From Acanthococcus lagerstroemiae (taxonomy: Eukaryota > Arthropoda > Insecta > Hemiptera > Eriococcidae), in contig CM063108.1 in assembly GCA_031841125.1 (NCBI GenBank), forward strand, positions 73,876,344 through 73,940,343: a stretch of 64,000 nt of DNA. Direction: 5' to 3'. The notes below the pieces were generated by a model. The model did no database searches and was not told the DNA's origin. It saw only the letters and a list, made by a program, of their open reading frames with translations. The first letter of the stretch is position 1. Each line of letters begins with the position of its first letter. A program made the position numbers and the translations under genes. Below are positions 39,001 to 49,621 of the stretch, one piece after another.

Positions 39001-40845
39001 TTCGTCTCATTTTTTTGAAATAGAGTCCAGAAGTAAATGTAGTAAAATTGAGAGTCATGTCCCCAGAATGCTTACTAATCGTTTTTCTAAATTTTCTGTT
39101 TCCTGCCGCTTAGGTGTTTGAAAATTATTGTGGCAGCGCAGGGTATAAGATCTCTTTTTTCGATATGGAGTTAGAAATACCGGCATGTACTAGATGAAAT
39201 TTGTGACAAAATGAGCCCTTGCGGAGTTCTCTAGCTGCAAAATTCGTCCAGATTCGGCCGTTTACAGTTGAAATATCAAAAAACCTGATTTTGAGAAAAA
39301 TATAATTTAAATAAAAAGGTGAAAAAAAACCACGAAAAATTACAAATTTGAAGTGGCATATCTCTGAGACAAATAAAGCTAGAGAGCTCCGCGATTTTTC
39401 ATTTGGCCAAAATTTTAGAGATAATTTCGTCGACAAAGTGGGGGCCTTTTCAAAAAACTAATACGAAATGGGAGAGTTTAATTTCTAATGATAACAAAAC
39501 TCAGTTCGGTGGGGGCAAGACAGAGAGGAGGTGGGTTCATCTTTTCGTCTGTAATGGACAAACGAAGGTAGACCGAAAAAAACGGATGACGCCATTCAAA
39601 AGGGGTGGGTTTATTCTACCAAAATCCATAGTTTTGACCTTCGTTTATAAAAACAGCTGTATCTCAACAATTGGGATCGGCAAAGTGGGACCTTATTCTC
39701 TGCACTGCAACATTTGTATCGGAAACGAATTGTGACCTTTAGAACATGAAAAATTGTATCATGTAGCAGTCCATGAAATTTTGACACCGCACTCATTCTG
39801 AAAAACCAGCGAATACCGAAGTCAGCTGCTGGACTCCAAGCTGGTTGATACGAAGAGTGGATTGATTTTCGAAGGTTATTAAGAACCCCGTCTGTGAACA
39901 ACGAATTCCCTAATGCAGTTTCGTATTTAAAACGATCTCTTCAATCGTTTCGAAATCAAATCTGTGCTTAAAAAAGCAGCTTCCACCAAATGATATTTTT
40001 TCTGGGCTTGAGCAATTATTCCATGAAATTCATCCGTCACCAACCAAAATGTCCCAGATTTTGTGTATTCTGGTAGATACTCCTAAGTAATGAAGTGGAG
40101 AAATTCCATCATCCAAGTCCTGGTAGAACCAAACTTCTATCGGAAAACAACGTGGCATGGTTTATCGGAGGTGGGGAGGGGGCAAAATTCTCATCAATTT
40201 AAAAGTATCAGTTGGGTCAAACTTGATTGGCACCTGTTTTGAACATGGAGTAAAATTGCCCATTTTTGAGGTCCCTGCTCGTAGAACTCTAATATTCATG
40301 TAGTGTGAAGTGTTAACCCAGTAGTATTGTTTTCTCCACAACTTCCCGTAGGATTGCAAACAAGAATTCGAATTGATCGCCATTCATTTCTGGTAGCAGA
40401 AATAAGCATAGTAAGGCATCAGGTGAAAGTTAAATTTGTCTGGACTGCGGAAGTTGAAAACCGTTTTCGAAACATTCCGGTACCAGGATGAAGGGTAAAC
40501 GGGAGCGTTTTGCTTCCTGGCGATTTCTTTCGCTTTCGAAACCAAAAATGTATCTTGAAACTTCGTCTGTTTTGAGAGCAAAAGGTTTTTCCATCTAGTT
40601 GCATTTAAAAGTCAGATTGATGTCTCGATTACTATCTGTGCTGAAAGTCGAATACTAGAGAATTGCTGTCGCGTACACCGCTTCACTGAGGAATATGTAC
40701 GTTTTGAGTGGTTGGTCTTGTGAAGCATCTTAAAACTAATCCTCTAATTATTTCATAAGGTTAATTTCAATTTCGACAAACCATTTTAACAGCCTCCCGT
40801 TATTGTTTCAGCGACTACAGCAATAATCGCAACCGACCATATTGA
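24036..40845 (+). CDS. caz: FUS/EWSR1/TAF15-family RNA-binding protein (cabeza)
   Basis: Eleven exons: 24036-24048, 24136-24288, 24402-24605, 24686-24731, 27924-27955, 29075-29208, 29296-29425, 33634-34029, 34807-34941, 37666-37780, 40812-40845, all GT-AG with phases that close, giving 463 residues. Order: an N-terminal Gln/Gly/Tyr/Ser/Pro prion-like region; an RRM (about 167-250) with IFISGM and KGEATVTF; a long RGG stretch (exon 8); a RanBP2 zinc finger with Cys380, Cys385, Cys396 and Cys399; a second RGG stretch; and a C-terminal NRNRPY, the PY nuclear import signal read by transportin. The protein binds RNA and nascent transcripts in the nucleus and can phase separate. Exon 6 could instead begin at 29078 (tandem CAG acceptor), dropping one residue. 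The last exon encodes only the import signal. Confidence 0.96.
24732..27923 (+). other. cabeza intron 4, gene-free
   Basis: 3.2 kb with no supported gene, no clear transposon and less repeat content than elsewhere in the window. The ORFs inside lack family signatures. It contrasts with introns 7 and 9, which hold mobile DNA. Confidence 0.5.
27956..29074 (+). other. cabeza intron 5, gene-free
   Basis: 1.1 kb ending in a CTCTGTGCAG/CAG tandem acceptor. It is relatively GC-balanced, with no mobile element recognised. Confidence 0.5.
32000..32177. mobile_element. Short MITE inside the reverse-transcriptase region
   Basis: Perfect 13-bp inverted repeats, GGGATGTTAACCT at 32000-32012 and AGGTTAACATCCC at 32165-32177. 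It interrupts the reverse-transcriptase frame just after FVDDTALI; the frame resumes as ELGEMIRELNKCG. A run of C lies inside near 32090. No target duplication was seen. Confidence 0.6.
32362..32604 (-). mobile_element. 5-bp-TSD MITE inserted in the LINE
   Basis: The ends are GAACGCTGTTCAACAAGAGG and the complement of GACGCTGTTCAGCAAAAGGG. The target duplication CAAAT is exact at 32357-32361 and 32605-32609, which defines the family's duplication length. It interrupts the C-terminal part of the LINE. Confidence 0.88.
32869..32910 (+). mobile_element. hAT left-end remnant
   Basis: CAGCGATTCTCAAACTTTTT followed by GGTGACGGACCCCTTTTC is a common hAT terminus and resembles the start of 6796-6950. 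No partner end was found. Confidence 0.4.
34942..36227 (+). other. First part of cabeza intron 9
   Basis: Gene-free. CAGAGATGAGCAGGATTT at about 35798 resembles a hAT left end, and TTGGTCATCCCTG near 36172 could be its right end, but the flanks do not match, so I do not call an element. Confidence 0.3.
36236..36615 (+). mobile_element. hAT MITE (GATACCGAGTA family) in cabeza intron 9
   Basis: 380 bp with ends CAGAGCAGTACACGATACG and the complement of CAGAGCAGTCTACGATACCG. The flanks CAAGAAAT (36228-36235) and CAAGAGAT (36616-36623) differ at one base, an aged 8-bp duplication. It is filled with CGATACCGAGTA variants. Confidence 0.85.
36738..37124 (+). mobile_element. hAT-like MITE (AAGTCAAG family) in cabeza intron 9
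   Basis: The ends are CAGGGTGTCTATCGG and CCGGTAGACACCCTG. It is filled with AAAGTCAAGTATTT words near both ends. The flanks no longer show a duplication. Confidence 0.75.
37781..40811 (+). other. cabeza intron 10
   Basis: 3.0 kb without a supported gene. About 39100-40640 looks like an unclassified repeat: related phrases recur (ATATCTCTGAGACAAATAAAG and TATCTCAACAATTGG, each followed by CAAAGTGGG wording). Open frames there have no recognisable domain. A run of C lies near 38441. Confidence 0.35.
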
Positions 40846-40949
40846 TTCCAATTTATAACTTCAGCAAATCTAAGTCGCAGTTATAAGTTAAAAAAGGAAA
40901 AGTTTTGTATATTTTTTAAAAATAATTATTCTAGACGAAAATTTGATGT

Positions 40950-40955
40950 AATAAA
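40950..40955 (+). terminator. Poly(A) signal for cabeza
   Basis: AATAAA about 105 bp after the cabeza stop, in a short AT-rich 3' UTR before the convergent BI-1 gene. Confidence 0.65.
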
Positions 40956-41397
40956 GAATTTAAGTGTGTTTACACGACGTATATTATTCTTATTGGTAAC
41001 TCGAGAGGCCAATTGAGAAATGAGCAACGATTACGTATAAATTTTAATCAACCAGAGAAACACGTAGTGAAACCATACGCACAGGTAGTTGCTTAAAACT
41101 TGAGAATATCATAGACAACATTTTATAAATACAATTTTAGTCAACACCTTACTGCGAATTATACAACTTAGATAATACAATTAACGTTTAATTTTACAGC
41201 CGACCCTCCGCACAAAAACAGGACCCCGACTGCCATAACCTGCAATCTCCGAGGATTAAGTCCAACGTTAGACGACATTAATTAATAAACACTCCGACAT
41301 GTACAAATAAAAGTGACTAAATTTTAATTAAAATAACTTAATAACTTCAGTAAAACGAACAGAGAGGAAAAATAAAAAATGATGGAATGCGTGCTTC

Positions 41398-43356
41398 TTA
41401 ATCCCTTCGTTTCTTCTTGTTCTGTTGCTGTTGTTCCTAAAATAAAAACGTGTAATCGTTTAGTTCGCGGGTAAATACGACTACTGGTTTCTGGGATGAC
41501 GTAATACGATTTGTACGTCGTAACAATCGTGTTATCGCATTTGACGTCTGTGCACGTCGGATGGTACCAACAAACTAGAACCGAAAGCGTTTAACAAACA
41601 CATAACGCTACTCGAATAACCTTGAATAGAAATCGACTTACTTTCTGAGCTAGAATAACAACCAGGCGACGGAATATTCCCAATAGGTCGACGAACAGAT
41701 CTACCGAATGCAAGATGAAGTCTTTGTCTCCGTGACGGCGCTTCTCAATGATGAGCTGGGTATCGTACAACACGAATCCACACATCAGGGCAAGTCCCAA
41801 GTATAAATACGCCTGAAATATAACGCACCAGTTTGAACACACGTGACAAACAAAAGGCTCGTACGTGGTATGTCCCAAGCCCCGGCAAGCCATTAGTACG
41901 TACCTGGAACAACAGCTGAGAACCGAAGAAAAGATTCAAGAAGGATAATCCTATCAACACTGTCAAGAAGGTCAACAACGTGCCCCCTAAATACAGCCAT
42001 TGTCCACGTTTGGCCGTCAGTGAAGCTATTGAAAAGCATACGAATATGGCGGCTGTCGAGATCAGAGCTGTTACGATGATACTCGGATTGATAGTGATGG
42101 CGAATTCCAATAATGAGCCCAAACCAAGACCTGCGCAATGTAACGCAAATTAGTAAACCATGCTACCGAAAAAATTAGAATTCAGTTTTTTCAGCATTTC
42201 AACACAGTTTAACATTGACATTGAAACAAAACAATCAATATAGGCTGTCTGGTAAAAAAAAAAAAATTGACCACTTTTGTATAAGCATAGGAAACGACCT
42301 TGGTTACTGTTAAATATTATGTACAGTAAAGTTCCTACTCGGACGGGTTGTGCGTCCGAGCGACAAAAACCTCAACTAGCGCATCTCGAAATATTTCCAT
42401 TCCAAAATAGCGAGAGGTTCGGTTTCAACAGCATTCACAATTCGATTAAGTATAAAACTCGGTGTTTGAAACCACCAGACTTCCTACATTCTTACGTTTA
42501 TGCCCCACAGAAATGAGGAATTCAAGTATCTCGCAATGAATGTATTTTCCAAGCTACATTATAATGGGGGAACAGTTGAGGCGTATCATAAAATTTGATA
42601 CACGAATTTAATAAACTAGATACTCACCGAATTAAAGACACCAGTCTCGTTCAGTGCTATCATCAAACTCGAAAGCATATTAGTGCCGAGAACAGCGAGA
42701 AGTTGAAAACTTGACACTCACTTTTCGGCGACACACGTTCTTTCCGCTTATTGCCGGGTCAGTTCTCGTATCCAGAGGAATTAGTTTCGCAAGCGAAGAC
42801 TTCAAGGATGGGAAAGAAAGTTTATATCGTGCGACAGAATTCCGTTCCCGGGACAAGATAAGTTTCGAGGGGGATGCCTAGGTCAACCCCTTCCTAGATA
42901 CAACTTTGAGCTACTCGACTTGAAAGAAATGATGCAATAAACTGATTCCAATTGCTTACCTGAGCAGAAACTGAAGCCCAGTAACAGTCCCAAACGCATG
43001 TGTCGATTTTTGCCATTATCTGGTATTGATGTCAGAGCTAACAATAATCCAATCCCGATGATAGCAGCCAGGAAATTAGCCGAAGATAGATTAGCAACAA
43101 TATCGACATACGCTCCGACCCCGGCGACAACCGAGGACAAGGCCAAACAACCGTATACATTGGTCAAATGCTGACGCACTTGAGGCTCCCTAAAACGATC
43201 AATAAAATTTAATTAGTACAAACTGGATAACGATTTCATTATCAGTGAAGCTAAACAAAAATTGGGGCCCAACATACGTAACAGATAACGAACTGATAAT
43301 ACTACTCACAGCCCGTTGTTGAAATCCCTTATAAAGGAATTGAAGGTAGTCGCCAT
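41398..43356 (-). CDS. BI-1: Bax inhibitor-1 (TMBIM6 family)
   Basis: Five exons on the minus strand: 43310-43356, 42960-43189, 41904-42130, 41642-41812, 41398-41436, all GT-AG with closing phases, giving 237 residues, the same length as human TMBIM6. Six or seven hydrophobic segments include [32 protein letters not shown] and [20 protein letters not shown]. The family marker [20 protein letters not shown] is intact. The C-terminus is lysine-rich (QQNKKKRRD). The protein sits in the endoplasmic reticulum membrane, affects ER calcium and restrains cell death. The AUG lies in TATAATGGCGAC. Confidence 0.96.
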
Positions 43357-43669
43357 TATAGATATTACGTTGTCCCGTTCGCACTTCTAAATTTAGTGAA
43401 GTACCACAATTTTACTTGAAACACTTGAGAGTCTTCAAACGAAAACCAACAATTTAAAGATTCACACTTGGACCGTTTCACATCAAATATTTCACAATAC
43501 TGAATTGACAGATCGCGAGACTTTCTTCTAGTGTGTAGTGGGTAAATGAGAAAGATACACGTAAGTGAAAAAGAAGTGTCATAAAGAATGATCTCGAATT
43601 GCGGATAAGGTCACAAATTTTCGTAAACAATAACATGGGAAGCTCAGCTATTGGGACCGGGCGAACGTC

Positions 43670-43685
43670 TGGCGCGCTAGTATCG
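43670..43685. promoter_or_regulatory. GGCGCGCTAG motif upstream of BI-1
   Basis: TGGCGCGCTAGTATCG lies about 315 bp upstream of the BI-1 ATG and matches 15 of 16 bases of the site upstream of ARFRP1 (21212-21227). Confidence 0.4.
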
Positions 43686-43721
43686 CTCTACGTGATAAGA
43701 ATTTGAAACAATGATCATGGC

Positions 43722-44887
43722 CAGAGCATTGCAGCCGTATTATACGGCTTTGGCTTTCGGCTTAAACTTGCAACCTTCAAAAATACAGCTTCAGCTTTCG
43801 GCTTTCGGCTTTTGTGGGAATAAAGCTAGCTTTCGGCTTTTTTATGGCTGGCTTTCAGCTTTTTCAATTTTTTTCATTTTCTGCTCTGGAGCCATTATTT
43901 TGGCCCACAACTGGTTTAATTTGTTCCTGAGATGATGTTCTTAACCCAAACCAGTCTATTTCCCTCTCTAGAGTCTTCATTCCAGTCTGGAAGTTGAGTT
44001 TTCGTAATTTAGCAAACAAGCAGAGATGGGCGTTGCTCTTGAAGAGCAAGTTGTTCACTTGCTCTTGTTCACTACTTGGTGAACTTAGTTCTGAACTAGT
44101 TCATCTCCCCAAAAAAAGAACAAGAACTAGTTCACGATTTTCGGACCTGATCAACTTGTTCATTCTTTGTTCACTTATTTTTTTGTAATTTTTTTTTTTT
44201 TGGCTTTTTCTTGTATATTCCCACTTTCCAGACTTTAGTTTCAACTTTCATAATGGTTTCAGAGTTACAATTATGAATTATAACATTATTGAATTTTTAT
44301 TTGATTAAATTTTAATCAACAATCTCATAGGAATTCAATAATTGTTTGGGTAATAGCCTAGTTTTCAGTTGTAGGCTATTACACAGAAAAAATTTTTACT
44401 CGCAGTTTTTTTGTACAAAACCCCTATTTTTAAATGAGCAAGATCAAGAGCAAAGGTTCTTTTTAATGAACAAACGATGAACTAGATCAGTGGGAATTTG
44501 GGAGACCAAGTGAACAAGAGCAAGAACTAGTTCACTAAAAATAGAAAAGAACAAGAGCAAGAGCAAATTCATTAAATAGTGAACAACGCCCATCTCTGCA
44601 AACAAGCATCAGAATGAAACTCAGAACTTAGAAACAGCGCATCAGGCGTTAGCCAGTCAGCTTCCCAGTGTAAGAAACTGCAAATTCTATCATTTTCATT
44701 TAACTTTTCTGTATTCTTGACGAATTTTTTTTTCTGTAAGCCGAAAGCTAGCCAAAAAATACGGCTTTTTACGGCTTTACAAAAAATGCAGCTGCCCATG
44801 TATCGGCTTAAGCTTTCGACTTTTTCATGAAAAATACGGCTGGCTTTCGGCTTTAGCTTTCCGCTTTCGGCTGGCTGCAATGCTCTG
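43722..44887 (+). mobile_element. hAT MITE (GGCTTTCGGC family)
   Basis: The ends are CAGAGCATTGCAGCC and GGCTGCAATGCTCTG. The target duplication ATCATGGC is exact at 43714-43721 and 44888-44895. The ends are full of GGCTTTCGGCTT words. A second hAT element is nested at 44021-44598. Confidence 0.95.
44021..44598 (+). mobile_element. Nested hAT MITE (GAACAAGAGC family)
   Basis: 578 bp with ends CAGAGATGGGCGTTG and CAACGCCCATCTCTG and an exact target duplication CAAACAAG at 44013-44020 and 44599-44606. It is filled with AACAAGAGCAAG / CTTGCTCTTGTTC words. Confidence 0.95.
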
Positions 44888-44904
44888 ATCATGGCCCGTG
44901 CGTG

Positions 44905-45010
44905 ATCGGTAATAGACCAGGTAAGTGACGGCGTGATGCGTGATTGGCGTGAGCGTCATGGTTCTTTTCAAAATGTAAACAAAGTAAATTGCATGTAAAT
45001 TCCCATAAGA
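44905..45010 (+). repeat. Dispersed module with CAGGTAAGT and TGTAAACAAA (unit D)
   Basis: It contains AATAGACCAGGTAAGTGACG, then GTTCTTTTCAAAATGTAAAC and CATGTAAATTCCCATAAGAG. The same ordered words are on the minus strand at 49520-49621 plus 51327-51357 (unit B, split by a hAT element) and, more diverged, at 49160-49240 (unit A) and 52540-52650 (unit C). Confidence 0.5.
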
Positions 45011-45493
45011 GAAAAGATAGTTTCCAAAATTGGTTCCTAATTCGGAATCTAGGAATATTTAAGAGATATGAATAAAATAGCGTTAATCTAGATACTTGTA
45101 GCTTTATTTTGAGATATAAATGAACCCAATTACATTAATATATTAGGAGCTACGAAGGAATCAATATGACACAATGGAGCTTGTAGGTAATGTGCCTTAT
45201 CAACAGTATAGTAGAATGAAGAGTTTTCGTATTATTTTCAGATAAATAATTTACTGAATTTTGGATTTACTGTTCTATTTGGTTTGTGTATTGCAAACAC
45301 ACTTTCCTGGCGGCCGAGGTTAGTCATTTAAAAGTGCTGAAACGGAAAGTTATTGAAATTTAAGAGGTAGAATCCTATTTTTATGATATGTCCTGTTCTA
45401 GGCATCTTCTGAGTTACAATACGTTTTTGTAACAAATACTACCTGGGCCGTGCAGTATTCTCTTGAACACATTGTTTACAACCTCCTTGAGGC

Positions 45494-45949
45494 CAGGGAT
45501 GAGAAGCTTATTGAAAAAACTTCTCTTCCGCCTTCTGGCTTCCATAATTTTAAAAAGCTTCCAGCTTCTGACTTCTTTCAATTTTGTAATTTAAAAACTT
45601 CCGGCTTCTGTTATTTCAAAAAACTTCCAGCTTCCGACTTCTAGCTCCCGAAATTTCACTTTATTTCACCTCTAGCATCTTTTAAGCCTCCCTCCCCCCT
45701 CTTCCAAAATAATAAGAAGCACAAAACAAGTTCAAATGAAATAATATATTTAGACTTTGAAGCAACGAGTTTAAGAGCTCTTTTCTTATAAACAATGACT
45801 GACAAATTAGGCCAAATGCTGACTCTGAATTGGAACTTGGAAGCCAAAAAGAAGCCGATAAACAAAAGACTTCTCTTCCAGCTTCTGGCTTCCAACTGGA
45901 ATTGGCTTCCGGCTACCGGCTTCTGCTTCCAGCTTCTTTCACATCCCTG
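45494..45949 (+). mobile_element. hAT MITE (CTTCCGGCTTC family)
   Basis: 456 bp with ends CAGGGATGAGAAGC and GCTTCTTTCACATCCCTG and an exact target duplication CTTGAGGC at 45486-45493 and 45950-45957. Its interior consists of CTTCCGGCTTCTG words. Confidence 0.94.
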
Positions 45950-46008
45950 CTTGAGGCTAATGCTGATAAACTGACTTAAACTGCTATATTTTACAACAGT
46001 GTCTCGTC

Positions 46009-48104
46009 CAGGGCTGGAATAACGGAATCGTTTCGTTGTGGTACTCGTTATAACGTAACGTAACGTTCCGGTATTGTTACTGTTATGATAACGTTATGGC
46101 AAACTTTCTCGTTATGGTAGTAACGGTTACATAACGTTATAATGGTTCACCCCCACCCCCTTGTACATTTCCTTTTTTAATTTTTAATATTTCCTTGTTT
46201 TGTGACAAAGCCATAACCTAAAAAGTGAAAAGGTTTTTTTTTTTCAACTTTTTTTGTCATCTGTTTCACAATTTTAATTTTACATTTTTGGGACAAAATT
46301 CAGAATCAAAATCACAATTCAGACTGTTCAGAGACAAAATTCAATTCTGCGGTTTATAACATAAATTTTATGTTGATATTGGTTGGTATAGGTAGTAGTA
46401 CTAGTTAACTAGTAAGATCTATGATTTTAACAGAATACAGAAATCAAAATATCAATCAGAATTTAGAATATTAGAAATTATTTAGAACATTAAAACAAGT
46501 ATTCAAGTTTATTTTGTTTATTTTTATTATATAAAAAAAGTAAGAAACAAAAAGAACACAAAGGGGTTATTTAATAGATAGGTACCCACTAAAAAAAAAA
46601 AAAGTTATCAATCTGCATGACTATGAAAATAGACATTGTAATTCATTTTAACTTAAGAATCATAACAAATATGGACTTAATCACCCAATCACCAGTGTTG
46701 TTAGACAAAACGATTTTTTGTCATTTTGTCGGACAAGCATTTCACTTTTTTTTTTGTTATGTCATGAGTTTTGTCATGTTTGGAGTTGTCATTTTGTTTT
46801 TTCATAATTTTGTTATGTCATGACAAAAGAATTTTGTCATTTTGTTTTGTCATTTTGTCATATCCACAAATTTTCAGGTATTTTACTATTTTTACATACA
46901 ATCCAATCCTACCAATCACCAATGATATTTTAACAAAGGTTGCATACTTGGAGGCTTAAAAAGAAATTGGGATTTAAACCTGCACTAGAGTGCACTGCAA
47001 AATTGCCTGCGCGGTGCGCGGTTTTTAGCGGATGAAAATGAGTGAGTGACCATGTCGTGTACTTTCAAATAGAAACACTGCTATCTTTAGTAGGGTAAAA
47101 AAACGAGTAAAAATTATTGTGCCAGTACACCAGTAGAACTGATTATAATTTAATTTTTTGGTGATGATGCAGTCGAATTTAGGACAAATTTACTTTGAAC
47201 GTGAATTTCGAATCGACTTAATGATAGTTGAAGTTTGCTACCCGCTTCCAGTAAATCATACGTGATCACTCCTCTGGCTTGGGTTGACTTCTTAAGTTTT
47301 GACTGATGGCTAATAGCTGATCACTTCTTTAACAAAAAGTATCTGAGAAAAAGGACCTAATGCATAGGTTGGTTTAGATACATTTTCTAAGACACTAATT
47401 CCATGTTCTTCTAGTCTTCCTCAACTTCTTGATCCTTGTTCTTTTCCACCAACGTAATATTGGAATGACAAAATTGTTTTGTCATTTTGTTTTGTCATTG
47501 ATTCATTTTTTTGTTATGTCATTTCCATTTTGTCATATGACAAAACTGAGAAATGATTTTGTCATTATGACAAAATTCCTAAAATTCAACTGTCATTTTG
47601 TCATTTTGTTTTGTTATGTCTATAACAACACTGCCAATCACATCAGATTCTGATGTCTGTACAACAACTGGAAAACTATGAGAAATCTGTAGTCTATTAC
47701 TATGTTTGATCAACAAGAAAAAATTAATAAAGAATTGAAAATAGCTACAAATTACAAACCTTGGCGACTTCAATCTCAATTTTCAAACTGAAACTGCACT
47801 TGGGCACTGAAGAAGTGAAGATGCAAGATGATCATTATTAATCAAACAATATCAACTTATTATTCTTATCATCTTATCAACTCATTCAAAGGATGGACGG
47901 TTGGCAATATCCAGATTTTTCAATTTTCAATATTTTTTTTTTAATGCAGTAAAATAACGAGAAAAATTGCATTTGTTACGATATCGTAACGAATTGTTAA
48001 GCGTGATCAAATTACCGTAACGTAACGTAACTTAACGCTTAAACGTTTTGTTCCGTTATGTAACCGTTACCGTAACCGTTACCAATAACGTGTTTCCAGC
48101 CCTG
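46009..48104 (-). mobile_element. hAT composite element, copy 2
   Basis: The same element as 1350-3913 in the opposite orientation: ends CAGGGCTGGAA and TTCCAGCCCTG, with its own exact target duplication GTCTCGTC at 46001-46008 and 48105-48112. It carries the inner TGACAAAA element (46693-47633) but lacks the 486-bp AAAGC MITE of copy 1. Confidence 0.96.
46693..47633 (-). mobile_element. Inner TGACAAAA hAT element, copy 2
   Basis: The ends are CAGTGTTGTTAGAC and AACAACACTG, with duplication CCAATCAC exact at 46685-46692 and 47634-47641. This is the complement of the GTGATTGG site in copy 1, so it is the same ancestral insertion event. Confidence 0.94.
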
Positions 48105-48146
48105 GTCTCGTCATTAACTTTCGACGGAATTAAGTCCTTCTCGTCT

Positions 48147-48387
48147 GGGCCCCGATTACGACCGACGGTTTAGCGTGATAAAAAATTTTATCAATTTTTA
48201 TCAACGTGATAAAACCATGATAAAACAGATTTTGTCAATGTTTTATCAACTTCCTCATGGCTGTAGATAAAATGTTGAGAGGAGTGACAAGGTTGAGAAA
48301 GCAGGGAAACTGAATCGTTGATCGTAATACATGATATTTTGTCGCTGTATCATTATCACGCTTATTGGTCGGTCGTAATCGGGGCCC
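48147..48387. mobile_element. MITE with GGGCCCCGATTACGACCGAC termini
   Basis: 241 bp with 20-bp perfect terminal inverted repeats GGGCCCCGATTACGACCGAC, extended by GCGTGATAA, and TTTATCA/TGATAAAA words inside. No clear target duplication was found. Confidence 0.75.
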
Positions 48388-49621
48388 TGAGGGGGAAATA
48401 GTTGCAAACAAGATTAGTGTCATTTAAAATTTTATTGGAGATCGATGTTATCAAAGTTGATACACAACCAAATGAACATGTGTATTTGAAATAGAGAATG
48501 AGAAATGAAATGGGACATACCCAATATTGCGAATTCATTTCTTTCTAAGACGGGGGTCAACCGGAAACCTATAAAATGAACAGCGCTGTTTCTGCGAGTA
48601 GTGATCGCAATCGGCTGCAAAGCACAACGTCATACTGAAAAGAAAATGAATAGACAAATCTTTGAATTAGTACAAACAATTTCTTTGACAGTTCATGGAT
48701 GTCAAGATAGGTTTATCCATAAAATTATTCATCACACTGTAAAACCATATTACATGTACAATTTAGTTTCAGTCGATGTAAGGCACTGCGTATCTGTTCT
48801 GGCTGCTAAATAAGAACAGGTTCTGTGGGATGTACATACTAATACTAATAAGCATTTTACAACGGCTGTAAGTCACGCAGAGAAGCATACAATAGCTCAA
48901 AAGATAGGTGAGGCTTTGGAAATATTTATATACTTTCCATGTGACATGTCAAACACGTTTCCATTTTTTAGGTTTTTAAGTGAGCTCATAAAGGAATCCA
49001 GATTAGTGCTATTAATACTACTACAATACGGCTTCCAAACGATGTTTACCAATAAATCTTACCTGAACTAGATAGATATGAAATTATTCTGCCAAATAAC
49101 TCGAAATATCGCTTTCGAACTCTTTTTTATTCATCCTCAGTTTCAGAAGTGGCCTTCTTTTCAAAATGGTTTGTTTATATTCGGGAAAGAACCTGTGTGC
49201 CCCTTGCATTCACATTGGTAACGGTTACTTACCTGGTCTATTCTTTGATTCTTTCGTGAAAAGATTGCAGAAAAACGATAAATTATTGCACATAGATGAG
49301 GCTGGACATAATATTTCCTTCTTCGAGCTATATTACTGAAATAATAATGATAACTGATAAGGAGAAATGACAACAACTAACTTCCCAAGCTTTCAAAAAC
49401 TTCCTTCAGCGCAAATCACTATGATCAATACTTCGAATTGTAGCTTATACTCTTCTAAACGCAAAAATAAACTTTTAACTTCTTAAATATTACAAATTTT
49501 GAATATTCTTACCTAATATGGATACCGCTCTTCTCTCTTATGGGAATTTACATGTTAATTTCTTTTGTTTACATTTCGAAAGAACCAGTGTGCGGGTTGC
49601 ATCTTCATCTTGAACGGCGAC
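48388..49621. other. Gene-free spacer
   Basis: No supported gene. It contains units A and B of the CAGGTAAGT / TGTAAACAAA module on the minus strand (about 49160-49240 and 49520-49621). The ORF at 48601-48813 has no recognisable domain. Confidence 0.4.

Noticed and set aside
39125..40383. Minus ORFs in cabeza intron 10
   Set aside because: No recognisable domain and recurring non-coding phrases; more likely an unclassified repeat.
42600..42730. Possible alternative first exon of BI-1 (ATGATAGCACTG... GTGAGT on minus)
   Set aside because: Splicing to the next exon would leave the BI-1 frame, and no support beyond a donor site is visible.
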